A stretch of DNA of 64,000 nt from Oscarella lobularis (GCF_947507565.1 NC_089175.1:434001-498000), one strand, 5' to 3'. Shown: positions 12,772 to 24,124, numbered from the stretch's first letter. A program made the numbers and translations. Notes: a model not told the origin generated them from the letters alone.

Positions 12772-13070
12772 GTGGAGAGCGCGAGAAGGAAGGGAGAGAA
12801 AGCGCGTTTTCGGTTAGCGCGCTAGAGAGTGCGTCGTCTCGGCGCCGAGTGGGGACCTGATGCTGCTTCGAACGGGATGTGCAATGCGTCGTCGAGCCGT
12901 TCTCTGTCTTGCTATATAGTAGCAACTTGCAGGACGAATGTCGATCGCGCGCCGCCCGCTCAAACCGATATCAGCCAATCCGGAAAGACAGATGTGAGCA
13001 TGCGCGCAAACATACGGGGTTTACAAGAAACTCATGCAAAAGGTTTTCGATGTTTTCTGCTACTTGCTAG

Positions 13071-13788
13071 CTAAATGCAGAAAAAGAGACTGACAGAAAT
13101 AATGCAAAAACAGATGCCGAACGTGAAGAGCGCAATGTACGTCGCCGTCGTCAACCAAAACGCGTACATGTAGAACGTTTGGTGACAATAGCAATGACAA
13201 CTCTCAACGATGCAATGAGAATTGTAGATGGTGTAAATCCACACGCTTCCAAGAATGAACCAAACGAGTAGGAAGCAGCCAACCAATGCATTACACATAT
13301 ACAGTGGCCTTAGCTGGATCCCACACTTTATATGGAAAAAAACTACAGCTTTGTGTAACGCATTCTTACCTTTTTTCTTTCGACATCACCTCTCCAAAAT
13401 GTGCTTTCAGAGATGCTTGCAAGACACATGTAAAGATTGAAGCATCCACCCACAATAAGATAGATTGGAATGTATCTCTGGCAGGGGCAGTCGTCGAAGT
13501 ATAAGGCACCTATATAATGGAACTGAACCTGAAACGATGACTCATTAAATTTAGTCATTACCCATCACAATCATGGAGATGGGAACCCCAATCAGAAGCC
13601 CAGTCAAAATTGTGCAAACAACTAAAGAGATTTACATTAAAATCAACTTTCTTCGCTTTGTTTTAGCACGTTACGAGATCTTCCGGTCAGCAAAATTCCT
13701 CGTCTAATGAAATCGGGTGCCCCAGAGGACGATGCCTTCATTTGTCGCATCTGCCCAAATAGGCTGGTATACTTTGGTGGAGCCTCTC
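13071..13788 (-). CDS. TMEM272-like four-pass membrane protein, copy A
   Basis: Four exons are recognisable from right to left: 13680-13788 (PPKYTSLFGQMRQMK, a cytosolic Pro-Tyr segment ending in FIRRGILLTG), 13565-13625 (helix LLIGVPISMIVMG), 13395-13530 (ALYFDDCPCQRYIPIYLIVGG) and 13071-13313 (helices around WFILGSVWIYTIY and MYAFWLTTATYIAL, stop at 13071). The D-C-P-x-Q-x-xIPIYLIV and GxVWIY motifs match small uncharacterised TMEM272-like proteins of animals. The start codon exon upstream of 13788 was not identified. This is the leftmost of three tandem copies; copy B has the same exon layout. Function unknown. Confidence 0.6.
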
Positions 13789-14215
13789 CTAGAATCAACA
13801 GAAAGTTCAATACAAAAAGCAATGACAATCAAAGCACCTTGAGCCGCTTCTTCCACAACAAGAGGCGTTTTCTAATAGCAAAAAATCTTAGATTAATAGT
13901 TTATCTATGCTCCAAGCCTTGGCTTTGTAAGAAACTACGGCCATGAAGGCACTAAACGCGTTTTGTACAAAGCTAACCTCTTCCATGTTCTTGACACTGT
14001 GGACCTGATTTGAGATATGGCACGCTGTTAGAGCACGCTCTTATTGAAAACAATAGAAAATTACTTCCACGAATCAGACACTCCATTGTTTTATTCATTC
14101 CCTTATCAAACTCTAACCAAAAAAGAACGCACAAGGTATCCATTCACTTGACAACAACTAGGTGAGTATAATGTATTGATGTTTCAAAAAATCAGGCAAC
14201 AACAGGGCAGCTTCT

Positions 14216-15008
14216 CTAAGACTTACAACCCGCGCAACAGCAAAAGAAGATCCCGCAAAAGCAAATGGTTCCCAACAAGATGTAGGTCGACGTCGTCAGC
14301 CAAAAGGCAAACAGATACAAGGTATTATCACAATAGTTATCTGGTCGTGGCGTGATGTCACCAGACTCCCTATAGCACTTGTTGCCAACGTTGGAATAGA
14401 TCCAAACGTTTCCACAAATGAACCAAGCAAACAAAAAGAGGCCAATCAGGGAGTCAAACGAATTCTAAACAAATAGAATAATTTATTTATTTGCAGATAC
14501 ATGTATAAGGATAAGTAATTAATTCTAATTTCCTCTATTACCGGCTTCTTTTTTTGTTCGTAGTTCTCCTCGTCGTCCTCTTCTTTCTTGAAGCACTTCT
14601 GCAGGAGACTGCTTCCCGTTCTCACAATTCCAAACGATCCGAGGACGATGAGATAGATGGGAATGTAGCGTTGACAGGGGCAGTCGTGAAGATAAATGGC
14701 CCCTAACAAAAAAAAAGACAATCGCAGACGATCGTTTTCGAACCCTACGCCCCTCCCTACCAATGACAATTGCCGTTATGGGAAGAGCCATTAGAATGCC
14801 GACTCCAATCGAGCAAAAAACTAGAAGAACAAACCGATCATTTATCACTCTTCGAGACTCCGTTTTTTTTTTCCTCCCCTACTTGTGCCTGTCAGCAAAA
14901 CGCAAATTCTTCTAAAGAAATCGATCGAGCCGCTCGACGTCTCTTTTTGCTGTCGGATTCTCCCGAACAAGCTGTCGTAAGATGGAGGCGGGACATCCCG
15001 GGTTTGGC
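14216..15008 (-). CDS. TMEM272-like four-pass membrane protein, copy B
   Basis: The best-preserved of three tandem paralogues. Exons: 14880-15008 (PPPSYDSLFGRIRQQKE followed by FFRRICVLLTG), 14765-14850 (VFCSIGVGILMALPITAIVIG), 14540-14705 (AIYLHDCPCQRYIPIYLIV with a Lys/Glu-rich cytosolic loop KKEEDDEENYEQKKK) and 14216-14468 (WFICGNVWIYSN, a loop with paired Cys, LFAFWLTTSTYILL, then a Cys-rich tail, stop TAG at 14216). PPPSY is a PPxY-like motif that WW-domain ubiquitin ligases can bind. An N-terminal exon may start at MEEVLEIVALGM near 15357, but the junction was not resolved. Function unknown. Confidence 0.6.
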
Positions 15009-15649
15009 CTGGGGAAACGATACTCGCGAACGATGCCTCGTCGCCAATCGATCTTACTCTCAGAATAACTCGGAGGAGCTGCCTCTTGGGAAATGCCGGC
15101 TTTCTATAACCCAAACAACAAAAGATTCCACGCCCCGTTTGTACCACCCAAGATGACGATGTGTGCGCGACAACGCGCTGCGTGTATTGTGAGTGAGCTT
15201 CTCGTCTCTACGGTATCTGTTCTCTTCGTGCTGCTCGTCTATGCGCGTATATGCGATGGGGACTCGCATGCGTGACTCAGCGAACGATGACGACAGGGGA
15301 GGACTGACACAACGAATACGCATTCCTAATGCTACAATTTCCAATACCTCTTCCATTGTGTCGTTCGGTCTTTGGTCTGATGTGCTGCGCTTGTCCTGCG
15401 CTAGAAGGAAAAAAAAGAAGTGGGTATGAACGCACGCTATTGGACGAAACACCCGCACGTGATGGTAATTTTATCACTCGAAGGTGTAAAGTTCTGCTTA
15501 GTTAGCGAAAAGTACCCCAATCAGACACTCCTTTGTTTATTCATTCCCCCATCAAATTGATAATAAACCACAAAGAACGCACAATCTATTCATTTGACAA
15601 TGCATAATAATCTTTTGACGTTCCAAAAAAATCAAGCAACAGGCAGTTT

Positions 15650-16216
15650 CTAAGACTTACACAAATCCGCGACATAGCAAATGAAGATTGCGCAAAAGCA
15701 AAGGGTTCCCAAAAAATGTAGAACGACGTCGTCAACCCAAAAGCAAACAGATACAATATATTATTACAATAGCAGCCACAGGATAGGCTTTCGTCACAGC
15801 GCTTATGGTAGTTGGAATAGATCCAGATGTTCCCACATATGAACCATACAAAACAAGAAGAAGCCAACCAGCGAGTCAATCGCATTCTAAACAAAATAAT
15901 TTATTTGTAGATAAATAAATTAATAAGGTTCTTTCACGACTACCAGCTTCTTTTTTCGTTCATCTTCGTCGTTCAAGCGCTTCTGAAGAAGACTGCTTGC
16001 CGTTCGCACAATTACAAACGATCCGAGGACAATGAGATGGAGGGGAATGTAGGCACAGGGACAGTCATGAATATAAAATTATAAACAGCCCCTAAAAGAA
16101 AATCACAGACAATCGTTTTGGAACCTTACGCTCTATACCATTGCCGTAATGGAAAGGATAACTAGAATGCTAACTCCCATTGTGTAAATAACTAGAAGAA
16201 GAAAAAAACCGGTCAT
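15650..16216 (-). pseudogene. TMEM272-like copy C, decayed
   Basis: The third copy of the same gene, homologous to copy B including its 3' flank (15520-15660 resembles 14075-14220). It is broken in several ways. The exon homologous to AIYLHDCPCQ has an 8-nt insertion near 16070-16080 that puts a stop in frame. A single-base change around YIxxGxI near 15715 shifts the C-terminus. The helix exon (ILVILSITAMV) runs into a stop where copy B has a splice donor. No PPPSY exon is found upstream. All these lesions are read directly from comparison with copy B. Confidence 0.7.
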
Positions 16217-16306
16217 TTTATCACTTTCGAGCGTTCGTTTTTAAAGACACGGTATGTTCTAATTAGCAAATACAATAGTCCAACACACAAAACTCGTGGT
16301 CACAGT

Positions 16307-19065
16307 TCAAGAAAAGATTTTGAAAGCCTTTCCGAGGTCGTACACCTCGTCCGCATTTTCGTACACTTTGCCCTCGTCAATGATCTGAAAAAAGAGACAA
16401 TTCCAAACGTAGAAGACCAGATTGGTTCAATTACACTAACCCGTCTGGCAACCGGTATCTGATTGAAAATATTCCAACAGATGACGCCGACAACCTTTTG
16501 ATTTTTCATATAGAAAACAATTCCCTTGCCGAAATCGAGCTCGTCTGCCTCTTCTAGTTCGCTTTGTCCAGGAATTCCACCATCAGACGAACTAGCCTCA
16601 TCACTCTTCTCCTCCTTCTTAGCGGTATTATCAGCAACGGCTGCACCCTTCAAAAAAGAATAATACGACTTTCCTATGCGTCCTATAAAAGGTACTTCGT
16701 CTTGAACTTCCGATCGGATGCCTGTACCAGAGCTCTCCGCCGCCGCCTTCGGAGTATCCGCTTCCATCGCACTAGCCCACACGGACACCGTCTTTAGAGA
16801 CGAGTCGACTATTCCAATTGCCTCGTAGCCTATCTTTGGACCCAAGTCGCTCCTAGAAAAACAAAGTATTGGCTTTTTTATTTATCGAAGTCGTCGCTTC
16901 CTGTACCAGAACATGGACTGGTGTTCGTATCGCTTGTGATTACCCGTCATGTTTTCGCCCGCCAGTCGACCGCTTACGACGGCGTGATCGTGATGCTCCA
17001 CGCGACGTCGACAGCCCAGTTTGAAATCATAGAAACACGCCGCATCGCCCGCCTAGACAACAAAAAGTAAAAATCTCATCTAGGGGCATTTATTTAACTT
17101 CAAAACGAATCGCTATTCTCACTTACCACCCATATGTTGGATGCTGCTTGCAGTTCGGCGTTCACGTGAAAGCCGCCGTCTTTTGAATCGACTTCGAGGC
17201 CGGACGTCGCTGCGAGGTCATTTTCCACTCCGATTCCAACGGCGACGATAACGTGGTCGGCGAGAATCTAATAATGGATAAATGAAACCAAACAGGACAA
17301 GTGGCTATTTTTTCACCTCTTTGTTTTTGCTTGTTTTCAATAGGATTCGTCCGTCTTTTGACGTGATCGACGACACTGTGCTGTCGGAAAGAACATCAAC
17401 ACCCTCTAAAAGTTGAATTTTAAATGGGTTTCAATTATTGGCTTGCGTTTGGTGAACCTTTCTTGACTTGGTTAGTTGTCCAATTGCTAAGATACTTCGG
17501 AAACACCAATCCCATATTTCCTAATTAATTTTAAACTAGCCAATAGTACAACAATCTCATATAGTGAAGAAACCTGTTTCTGGAAAAATCTGCGTGACTT
17601 GGATGTCACTTTTGGCACCTGATTTAAAAGCGTCAATTTTTTTAATTCGTCTATTGAATGTGCGCCCAACCTGTTTTTCCCAAGGCGCAAGCCAATTCGC
17701 TGCCGAGAAAACCTCCGCCAATAATTGCTATGGATTTTGCCTTTTCGCAGACTTGCACCAAGTGGCGAAAATCGTTGATCTAAAAGAACGCAAAAATTGA
17801 ACCAAATTCCGATTCGAGATAAAAAAATTACGTTTCTAAATAAAGTTATTTTATTTTGAATTTCTTTGGGAGCCTTTTCAAAGATAGGAAGAGTCCTCGG
17901 CTTTCCTCCTAGAGAATTTATTTTATTAGTTCACGTTCGAACACACAATAGTCATTTATACCCGTTGCAATCAATAATTTCCCATAGCCAATCGTACGCC
18001 CATCATCAAGAACGGCGACCTTCTCTTCCTGAGAAATTTTCGTGACCTGGAAGACAAGTGATGGTGATCAGGTATGCGTAGAAAAATCCTAACCACCTTT
18101 TGGCCTCTTAGTATTGCCACGCCATTCTTTTCCTTCAATGCTTCAGGACTTTCATAGAAGCTTTCGTCTTTGTAGAATACACTGAGATCAAAACTATTAT
18201 AACATTCTTATTTGCAGACAGAAAAACGCCCTTACCTTCTTTCCTTTCCAATCCACTGCTTAAAGATAAGACTGCTTGACGCCTTCTCTAAATCGTCTGT
18301 AAACCAGAGTTCTTTCGACAGTGGCGGTCGCATGTACGGCACAAAGTCTTCCTCAGTAATAATCAAAACCTAGAACATCAATAGAGACGGTCTCCATGGA
18401 CACATGAGAAAATAACAAATACTTTCGCTTCCGGATCTTTTTCCAAGATGACTCGAGCTGCCGTAAAAGAAGCGGTGCCGCCACCAATCAACAGGTATGA
18501 AACACTATCAGGAATATCTACACGCACGAAAATGAGATCCCGAGTAGCTATTCCTCAGACAACCTCCTTACCAATCAGCACCGGCTTTTCCTTATCTGTA
18601 CAGAATAACTATAAGACCTAGTCATTCGCACTCCTTTTCCATTCATCTCACCTGGCGACTTCTCCTCGACGGGATGAGATTGAGAATCTGCGGCAGTAGC
18701 TTCGTCTTGGCCGCCTGGCGCGGATTCTGATTCAGGCGCGGATTTCGATTGAGTCTCCTTTTCTCCATCCTTCGATGAACTGCCTCCTCCGTACGGCGAA
18801 AAGACGTTCAGTTTATAGGCCTAACAGACAAAGCATTGCATGTAAGAAAGATCTGCGGCTTGCTTCGTACGACGAGAGTGGTAGTTGCGAGTGCGACGCC
18901 GCCAACGATAAGCAGCGTGTTCGAGGAGCTGGCGTTCGAGCTGGCGCCGCCGTGAGGTGACGAGTAGGAGCGGCATTCGAGTGAGCGAATGATCGAGTTG
19001 ATTCCCTTTCGATCGCGAACGCCGAGCGTTTGGCGAAGAAAACGAGAGCGCACGAGGAAGGCCAT
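16307..19065 (-). CDS. AIFM1: AIFM1, mitochondrial apoptosis-inducing factor
   Basis: AIFM1 is an FAD/NADH oxidoreductase of the mitochondrial intermembrane space that supports respiratory-chain assembly and can promote DNA fragmentation when released (family knowledge). Exon 1 (ATG at 19065) encodes an Arg-rich presequence and a membrane helix ([16 protein letters not shown]). Exon 2 is a polar linker starting [12 protein letters not shown]. The Rossmann motif [15 protein letters not shown] lies near 18440-18510, then [12 protein letters not shown] near 18310-18345, [14 protein letters not shown] near 17465-17510, [21 protein letters not shown] near 16950-17015, and the C-terminal domain from [20 protein letters not shown] (16780-16840) to [20 protein letters not shown], ending in AFKIF. 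Stop at 16307-16309. Introns are short. The start codon is only 29 bp from that of MRPL47 on the opposite strand. Confidence 0.93.
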
Positions 19066-19094
19066 ATGCTCGGGGAAACGCACGTTAGACTGCA
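19066..19094. promoter_or_regulatory. 29-bp gap between divergent AIFM1 and MRPL47 start codons
   Basis: The ATG codons of AIFM1 (-, 19065) and MRPL47 (+, 19095) are separated by only 29 bp, so each 5' UTR and core promoter must overlap the other gene. Both products are mitochondrial, so co-expression from one bidirectional promoter is a reasonable inference. Confidence 0.5.
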
Positions 19095-19475
19095 ATGATT
19101 CGTCTCGCGAGAACTGTTTGGTTTGGAGGAAAACGGTTCTTTTCCGTCTCTGGAACGCGTTCAGGCTTGGAGGAATTTTTTCCGCAAGCTGAGCAGCAGA
19201 CTGGGCACGGGAGATCGTGGTTTGCGCGCGAATTGAGGCATAAGAGCAACGAGGACTTGCACAAGTTGTGGTACGTTCTTCTGAAGGAGCGAAACATGCT
19301 GCTGACCGTGCGGCACGAATGCGCGCGACGCAAGAAGCCGCTCGAGAATCCGGAGAGAATGAAAAAAGTGAAGAAGTCAATGGCACGAATTCTCGTCGTG
19401 TTGGGCGAACGAGAGAGAGCGAGAAACGAAGCTCTGGAAGCGACTGAGACTGTCGAATCAGAAAGAGGAATTTAG
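19095..19475 (+). CDS. MRPL47: Mitochondrial ribosomal protein uL29m (MRPL47)
   Basis: A single exon of 126 codons. The core NEDLHKLWYVLLKERNMLLT is nearly identical to vertebrate MRPL47, preceded by GLEEFFPQ. The first 20 residues (MIRLARTVWFGGKRFFSVSG) look like a mitochondrial presequence. The protein sits near the peptide exit of the mitochondrial large subunit (family knowledge). It ends after the helical uL29 core and is about half the length of the vertebrate protein, which has a long C-terminal extension; it may really be short, or a further exon may have been missed. AATAAA follows at 19512. Confidence 0.88.
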   Translation: MIRLARTVWFGGKRFFSVSGTRSGLEEFFPQAEQQTGHGRSWFARELRHKSNEDLHKLWYVLLKERNMLLTVRHECARRKKPLENPERMKKVKKSMARILVVLGERERARNEALEATETVESERGI

Positions 19476-19511
19476 AGTAGCACTGTAAATGAAAATACGG
19501 TATTTTAATTG

Positions 19512-19517
19512 AATAAA
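19512..19517 (+). terminator. Polyadenylation signal of MRPL47
   Basis: AATAAA 37 nt after the MRPL47 stop codon. The remaining sequence to 19803 shows no further gene. Confidence 0.55.
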
Positions 19518-19803
19518 GAGCTACCGGAAATTAAACTCTCGATCTCCAAGATCTCCAATTAGGATGATGTAGCTGGCTAGTGCCGTGGGCTAGAAGGGCT
19601 TTGCTTTAGTTAGAGACACAGAATTTAACAACATTCACGTTTTGGACGTTGACAAGCGACATTAATTAAACATGTATTGACAAATGCGCTCTACTGTACT
19701 TGGACCAATGCTATACACGTACAGAGACGAGACACACGCACATCACACAGTTTTATGCCGTCTGATAGAGCACTAGTACTCTTACAGGTCGGTTCTCTTC
19801 TCT

Positions 19804-20093
19804 TCAATGAAACGGCGAGAACAAACCAGCCTTGTACGCCTAGAAACGGAGCTGTGAGACTTTGAGTCGTTTGAGCTAACTACTCGTTTCGTTTCTACAG
19901 CGTGTTGGTGCTCAACTGGACCTACCAAGAACGTCGCTCCTGCGAGAGAGATGGTTCCTACGCCGAGGAGAATGTTGGGGTCAACGGACCCCTTCGTGCG
20001 ATAACTTCCTGAGGCTGAAGTTACGTCAGATTTGAACCGCATCGCGCCAACGACGGGCCTTCTCATCGAACCGAAAACACGAAACAACATCAT
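19804..20093 (-). CDS. 67-residue AIFM1-N-terminus-like mitochondrial microprotein
   Basis: Exon 1 (20093 to 19926) encodes an Arg-rich leader (MMLFRVFGSMRRPVVGAMRF) and a hydrophobic helix (NILLGVGTISLAGATFL). A GTAGGT donor and CTAG acceptor then join in phase 0 to a 12-codon exon (19839 to 19804) reading AYKAGLFSPFH and a stop. AIFM1 has the same plan next door: presequence, Gly-rich helix ending ATTTLV, phase-0 intron, then [12 protein letters not shown]. It therefore looks like a duplicate of the AIFM1 targeting and membrane-anchor exons without the enzyme. It probably sits in a mitochondrial membrane (inference). Degraded copies of it lie upstream of receptors R2 and R3, so it is part of the receptor duplication block. 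Confidence 0.5.
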
Positions 20094-20254
20094 TTCAGTT
20101 TGGGGAGCCTTTGCGCACTCTTGCGCAGTAGGTGCGCAGGATCGCTTAGCTAAATCTCTGTTCAAATTTTCGGTTTTCAGATAGAATTTCAACACTGTTT
20201 TTCAGCCTAGCACATACACGTGTACAAGAACAAACATATTTTACGGACGGAAAC

Positions 20255-20351
20255 ACAACCCGGTCATGACATCATTCCCGCGTGTCGTGTTTTGTGGCTT
20301 CCTCTAAAAAGAAGAGCTGTCCCTTGCTGGCCACATTCTAAAACTCGAGTC
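20255..20351 (+). promoter_or_regulatory. Shared promoter block of receptor R1
   Basis: The block has a CRE-like TGACATCA (20267-20274), then GTCGTGTTTTGTGGCTTCC, an A-rich TATA-like CTCTAAAAAG and CTCGAGTC just before the ATG. The same order occurs before R2 and R3, and partly before R4. Confidence 0.5.
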
Positions 20352-23300
20352 ATGAAGTGGAATTTTGCTTATCCTGTCTCCTTTCTACTACTGTGGACAC
20401 TGCCAGCTCAGGCTGAATCTGCAGCGCTAGTGCCGCCCGGCCCGCCGCTTTTCTTTACTGCAGAACCTGAAGATGCTATTGTATCACGAGGAGAAACACT
20501 AGCGTTATATTGCAATGTTACGACAACAAGTGACGAAGAGGCAAACGTGACTTGGTTCAAAGAAGGCGAAGCTAACCTGGCACCAAGACGCGGATCCATC
20601 CTCATTTTAACCCACGATGCAAATGACAAAAAGACGGGAAAACGGGAAATAGATGGTTACTACTACTGTGTAGCCCAAACTAAAATCCTGGCTATAAGAA
20701 GCAGAAGTGCTCTTGTCAAACGTACTTGACTACACGGCTAGCTGCGCTATGTTCTTACCAACATGCTTCTTTTTTAGTCGAGCATTACGAAAGAACGACA
20801 ACGACGGGCGGAAAATCTTTTCATCTAAATGACATTGTATCAGCAACAACAAGTGGTAATTTCAAAAACCTCTACTGGAAAATTGAATGCAACAGCATTG
20901 AATTTACTTGTCCTTCACAACATCGGTCTTTGTGTCCCTTCTTCTATGAAGAGTTAGTTACTGGACGACTGATGAGACAGTCTGTTCTTCGTATTGACTA
21001 TAATGGACTGCAAGGACAAGGAGGCCCTGCATGTCAAAAAAACGATCCAATCAAGTTGTACATCCTTAATGCACCAGCAGGAAAACTACATATAAAAGAG
21101 TTCAACTACAACGGTAAGCTTACTAATTTACACATACAGCGTACGTCTAAACACTCAGACACTCTGCTTCTATAGCGGACGCCCTTCTGCCTCGTCTTGA
21201 CCTACAGCCTCAAAGTCTTTCCAAACAAAGAGGAGATAATGTCACACTCACATGCCAAGGACGCAATCTTGGCAATCAGTACATTTGGTACAAAGATCAT
21301 AAGCCGTTATCAGAAAGTCCAAGAGTAACGATGAACAATGGTACCCTTTTCATCCCTGACGTTAAAATGCAAGACGCTGGAACATACGCCTGTCAGTCTA
21401 GCCTCGGAAATATCAAAAGAACGGCGAAAGCAACTCTAATAGTTTATGGTAAGCAAAATAAAAATAATAAGACATCTATAATAATTAATCATTACTACAG
21501 ATTTGCCCAAAGTCAGTTTTGACAAGCTACACTGCAATGTATCTGGATCGAATATCAGTGAAGTGCTTCTTATTAGGAACGATGTTATACTAAAAAGAAT
21601 GCCAGTTAACCACAGTTCTGTTCACCAACTTGTAAAACTATCAACAGCAAACGGACTCGGAGTCATGTATCAGTGTCTCGCAAACAGCAAATACGGAAGC
21701 GTTCAAAAATCAATCTATCTCGGTAGGAAGTACTAACTAAGACAACTTGATTGCTTACTCGATTTTCTAGCAAACAAAACTCCAAAGCCAACAACTCCCA
21801 AACCAGTCACTCGCTATCAATCAAAAACATTTTCAGAGGATGTTACAATATCAAGTGGCACTGCTCCGTCTACAGTGACATCCGTGAAGGCTACGTCTAT
21901 CAGGTCAACTAGCCCTAGTCTCGGCCAAGCAAATGCAACAACTCACTCTTTGTCTTCCACAATGGGATCAGTAAAGGCCAAATCTGCTGGAATCTCTACT
22001 GAAACTGCACTTGGCCAAGCAAGTTCGGCTACTACACAACCCACTCCAACAACTGCTGCTAAAACGACTGCACCTACTTCAACTAGTGGCACAACAGCGT
22101 CTCCATCTGTCGTTTCTACAACTACTGCTAAAGCAACCGCAAGTTCAACTGGTAGCACAACAGCAACTGGCGACAGTACTGGTGACACATCGGTGCAGTC
22201 TACAGTCGTAAATAAAGACAGTCCAGGAAACGGTAGCAATACAACAGCGGCTGCAGCTACTACATCAACTGGTGCCACGACAACGTCTCTCACTGAGTCT
22301 ATTACTAGCGACAACACACCAATGCAGACCGCTACTACAATTTCAGATGCTACGTCTCCTATCGTAACCGCTACTGCCGGTGCAACAGAGCAATCCGCTG
22401 CCATAAATACAGACAAAGTAACTACCGACGCTGAGGCGACTGCACCTACTACTTCAACGGGTAGCATAACGGCGTCTCTCGCCGTGTCTACAACTGGCGG
22501 CAGCGGCAGCAGCAGCGGCACTGGCGATGACACATCAGTGCAGTCTACGGTCATAACAGTACCTGCTACTGACGGCGCAACAGAGCGATCCGCTGCCACA
22601 AATACAGACAAAGTAGCTACAGACGCTGGTTCCACAGTTACTAACGCCATGAATCGAAGAAGCTTGACAGGTCCGTTAGAGGTTGCATTAAATTTCTGTT
22701 CTCTAATTTTATCATAAAGGAATCATCACAATTGGAGCCGCTTCTGGAGGCATTGTTTTAGTGCTCCTTACTATTATCATTGTCGTCATAGCGTGCAAAA
22801 GGAAACGTGGTAAATTTTCAGTAAATGGGCTCTAACCTTGTATAGTATGTTGTCCTCTTTCAGGCCATTTTCCTATCTCCACAGAGACCGCAAAGCGAGC
22901 ACATTGCCAGCTTACTTCAAACCCAAGCTACATTAGAACCAACAGTGCTCAACTAGAATCAGCATACGCAACAATACCTGAAGATACTGCAGAATCAGGC
23001 AAAATAGCTCCCCAAATGCCTGGCCCTGAAAGCGTTGTTTATGCCACAGTAGATAGCTGCTTACCAAAAGGTATGCTCCTTTGTCTTTGTTTCAATTCAG
23101 GTGACTTTATAAATGTTTTTAAATTTTGCAGATGATGGAATTCCCAAGTCCGCTCAAAATCAAGACGGTCTTGAGAAACCAAAGTCGTCTCATACCAGTG
23201 ACTACGCAGGTAAACTGATTTATACATCAACGATAGAATGTAATATTGCGTATCACCATAGACGTTGAAAAATGCTGTGAAGGCTGTCCAGGTTGCGCTG

Positions 23301-23617
23301 CAATCTCTCACGGTGAACAGCGAGATTCTGCCATTGCTCATGTCAGCATCAACGGAGATGAATATGCCGTGTGTCAAAAGGAAACGACTTCCCAAAAGCA
23401 TTCAACGGAATCTCTCTCTAGAGAGAGCAAAGTAAAGCACATGACAGTTGGAGAAGATGAATACACGTTGTGTGGGAAGAAGTCTGAGAATCAATCAAAC
23501 GTTCCTGACCACTTTACTACGAATGGTGGTGATATGTATGCCGTATCAATGAAAAGCAAAGAAACCGATTCTTCTTCTACCAAAGAAAAGAAAGTCAAAC
23601 GAAAGGTACCAACATAG
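20352..23617 (+). CDS. Receptor R1: Ig-domain type I membrane receptor with ITIM-like tail
   Basis: Nine exons (20352-20721, 20778-21113, 21176-21448, 21501-21722, 21771-22670, 22720-22809, 22864-23070, 23132-23209, 23262-23617) join with every intron in phase 1, giving 943 residues. Residues 1-22 are a signal peptide. About 32-123 form a V-like Ig domain (ALYCNV, VTWFKEG, DGYYYCVAQ). 124-235 are a four-Cys domain I do not recognise. 236-326 form an I-set-like Ig domain (LTCQG, WYKD, DAGTYACQS). 327-400 form a third Ig-like domain lacking the core Trp (LHCNV, MYQCLANS). 401-700 are a Thr/Ser/Ala-rich mucin-like stalk, and 704-725 a membrane helix followed by CKRKR. The tail has ESAYATIP and ESVVYATV, both fitting the ITIM pattern, then three D-x-YA/T-V/L repeats. 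Probably a surface receptor recruiting SH2 phosphatases (inference). Ligand unknown. Confidence 0.8.
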
Positions 23618-23769
23618 AAATAGAGAATATGCTTTAGCTAATGTTGTACTTGACAGTAGATTAGTACACGCGACTATCTCAAGGCTGGATTCAAAGTAGC
23701 AAAAGTGTAAGAGAATTTACTATGTAAAACTGTCATACTTCTTTTGTATTTACTGCTTTTTTGCTGAAC

Positions 23770-23775
23770 ATTAAA
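23770..23775 (+). terminator. Possible polyadenylation signal of R1
   Basis: ATTAAA about 150 nt after the R1 stop codon. It lies at the edge of the decayed GAB-like copy. Confidence 0.35.
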
Positions 23776-24030
23776 TAATACTCCCCACAGTCCCCATATC
23801 ATCTTCCATTTCAACATCATATGTGGGTGCGTGCATCCAATATCCGTATACAGAGTGCGCGGTTCATGACTAGGCAGAGCAAAGAGGATCCTCTATTGCT
23901 ACCATTGGGAACGTGAATCACTTCCGTATAATTGCTTCGTCTTTGCGCGCGGTGCTCCCCCCCCCCCCCCCCACCCCCCACCCCCACGCACGAGCCGGTA
24001 GGCGACGGAACTTTGTAGAGTCCGTCCACG
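23776..24030 (-). pseudogene. Relic of the GAB/DOS-like adaptor gene
   Basis: This segment matches 35796-36100 in the intact adaptor gene, in the same orientation. Shared blocks include AATACTCCCCACAG, GAGTGCGCGGTTC, GATCCTCTATTGCTACC, CACTTCCGTATAATT and CTTTGTAGAGT. Deletions and a poly-C expansion destroy the reading frame. Its position just behind R1 mirrors the intact gene behind R4. Confidence 0.75.
23957..23985. repeat. Poly-C tract (C16 then C6, C5)
   Basis: A run of 16 C followed by two more C runs separated by A, inside the GAB-like relic. Length may be unstable or mis-assembled. Confidence 0.8.
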
Positions 24031-24072
24031 AATCCCAAGACTACTGCACAGGGACGTCGTGACGATATTTTC

Positions 24073-24112
24073 CAAGGAAAGGATCGTGCCGCTCGACATC
24101 GCTTTTTGCTGT
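24073..24112 (-). pseudogene. Possible scrap of a TMEM272-like exon
   Basis: GCCGCTCGACATCGCTTTTT and the next few bases match 14927-14955 in TMEM272-like copy B with about three mismatches over 26 bp. Short, so chance is not excluded, but it lies among other duplicated debris. Confidence 0.35.
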
Positions 24113-24124
24113 CTTTTCTATCAT

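Noticed and set aside
14769-15156. Plus-strand frame over TMEM272-like copy B
   Set aside because: It is antisense to the recognised PPPSYDSLFG exon, with no domain of its own.
18808-19386. Extending AIFM1 to an upstream in-frame ATG at 19386
   Set aside because: The extension would run antisense through most of MRPL47, and its sequence has no relation to AIF. The ATG at 19065 gives a normal presequence.
21943-22650. A 235-codon open frame antisense to the R1 mucin stalk, Val/Ala-rich
   Set aside because: It is the mirror of a Thr/Ser/Ala repeat-rich coding exon. Low-complexity sense codons leave the antisense free of stops, and the same shadow occurs behind R4.
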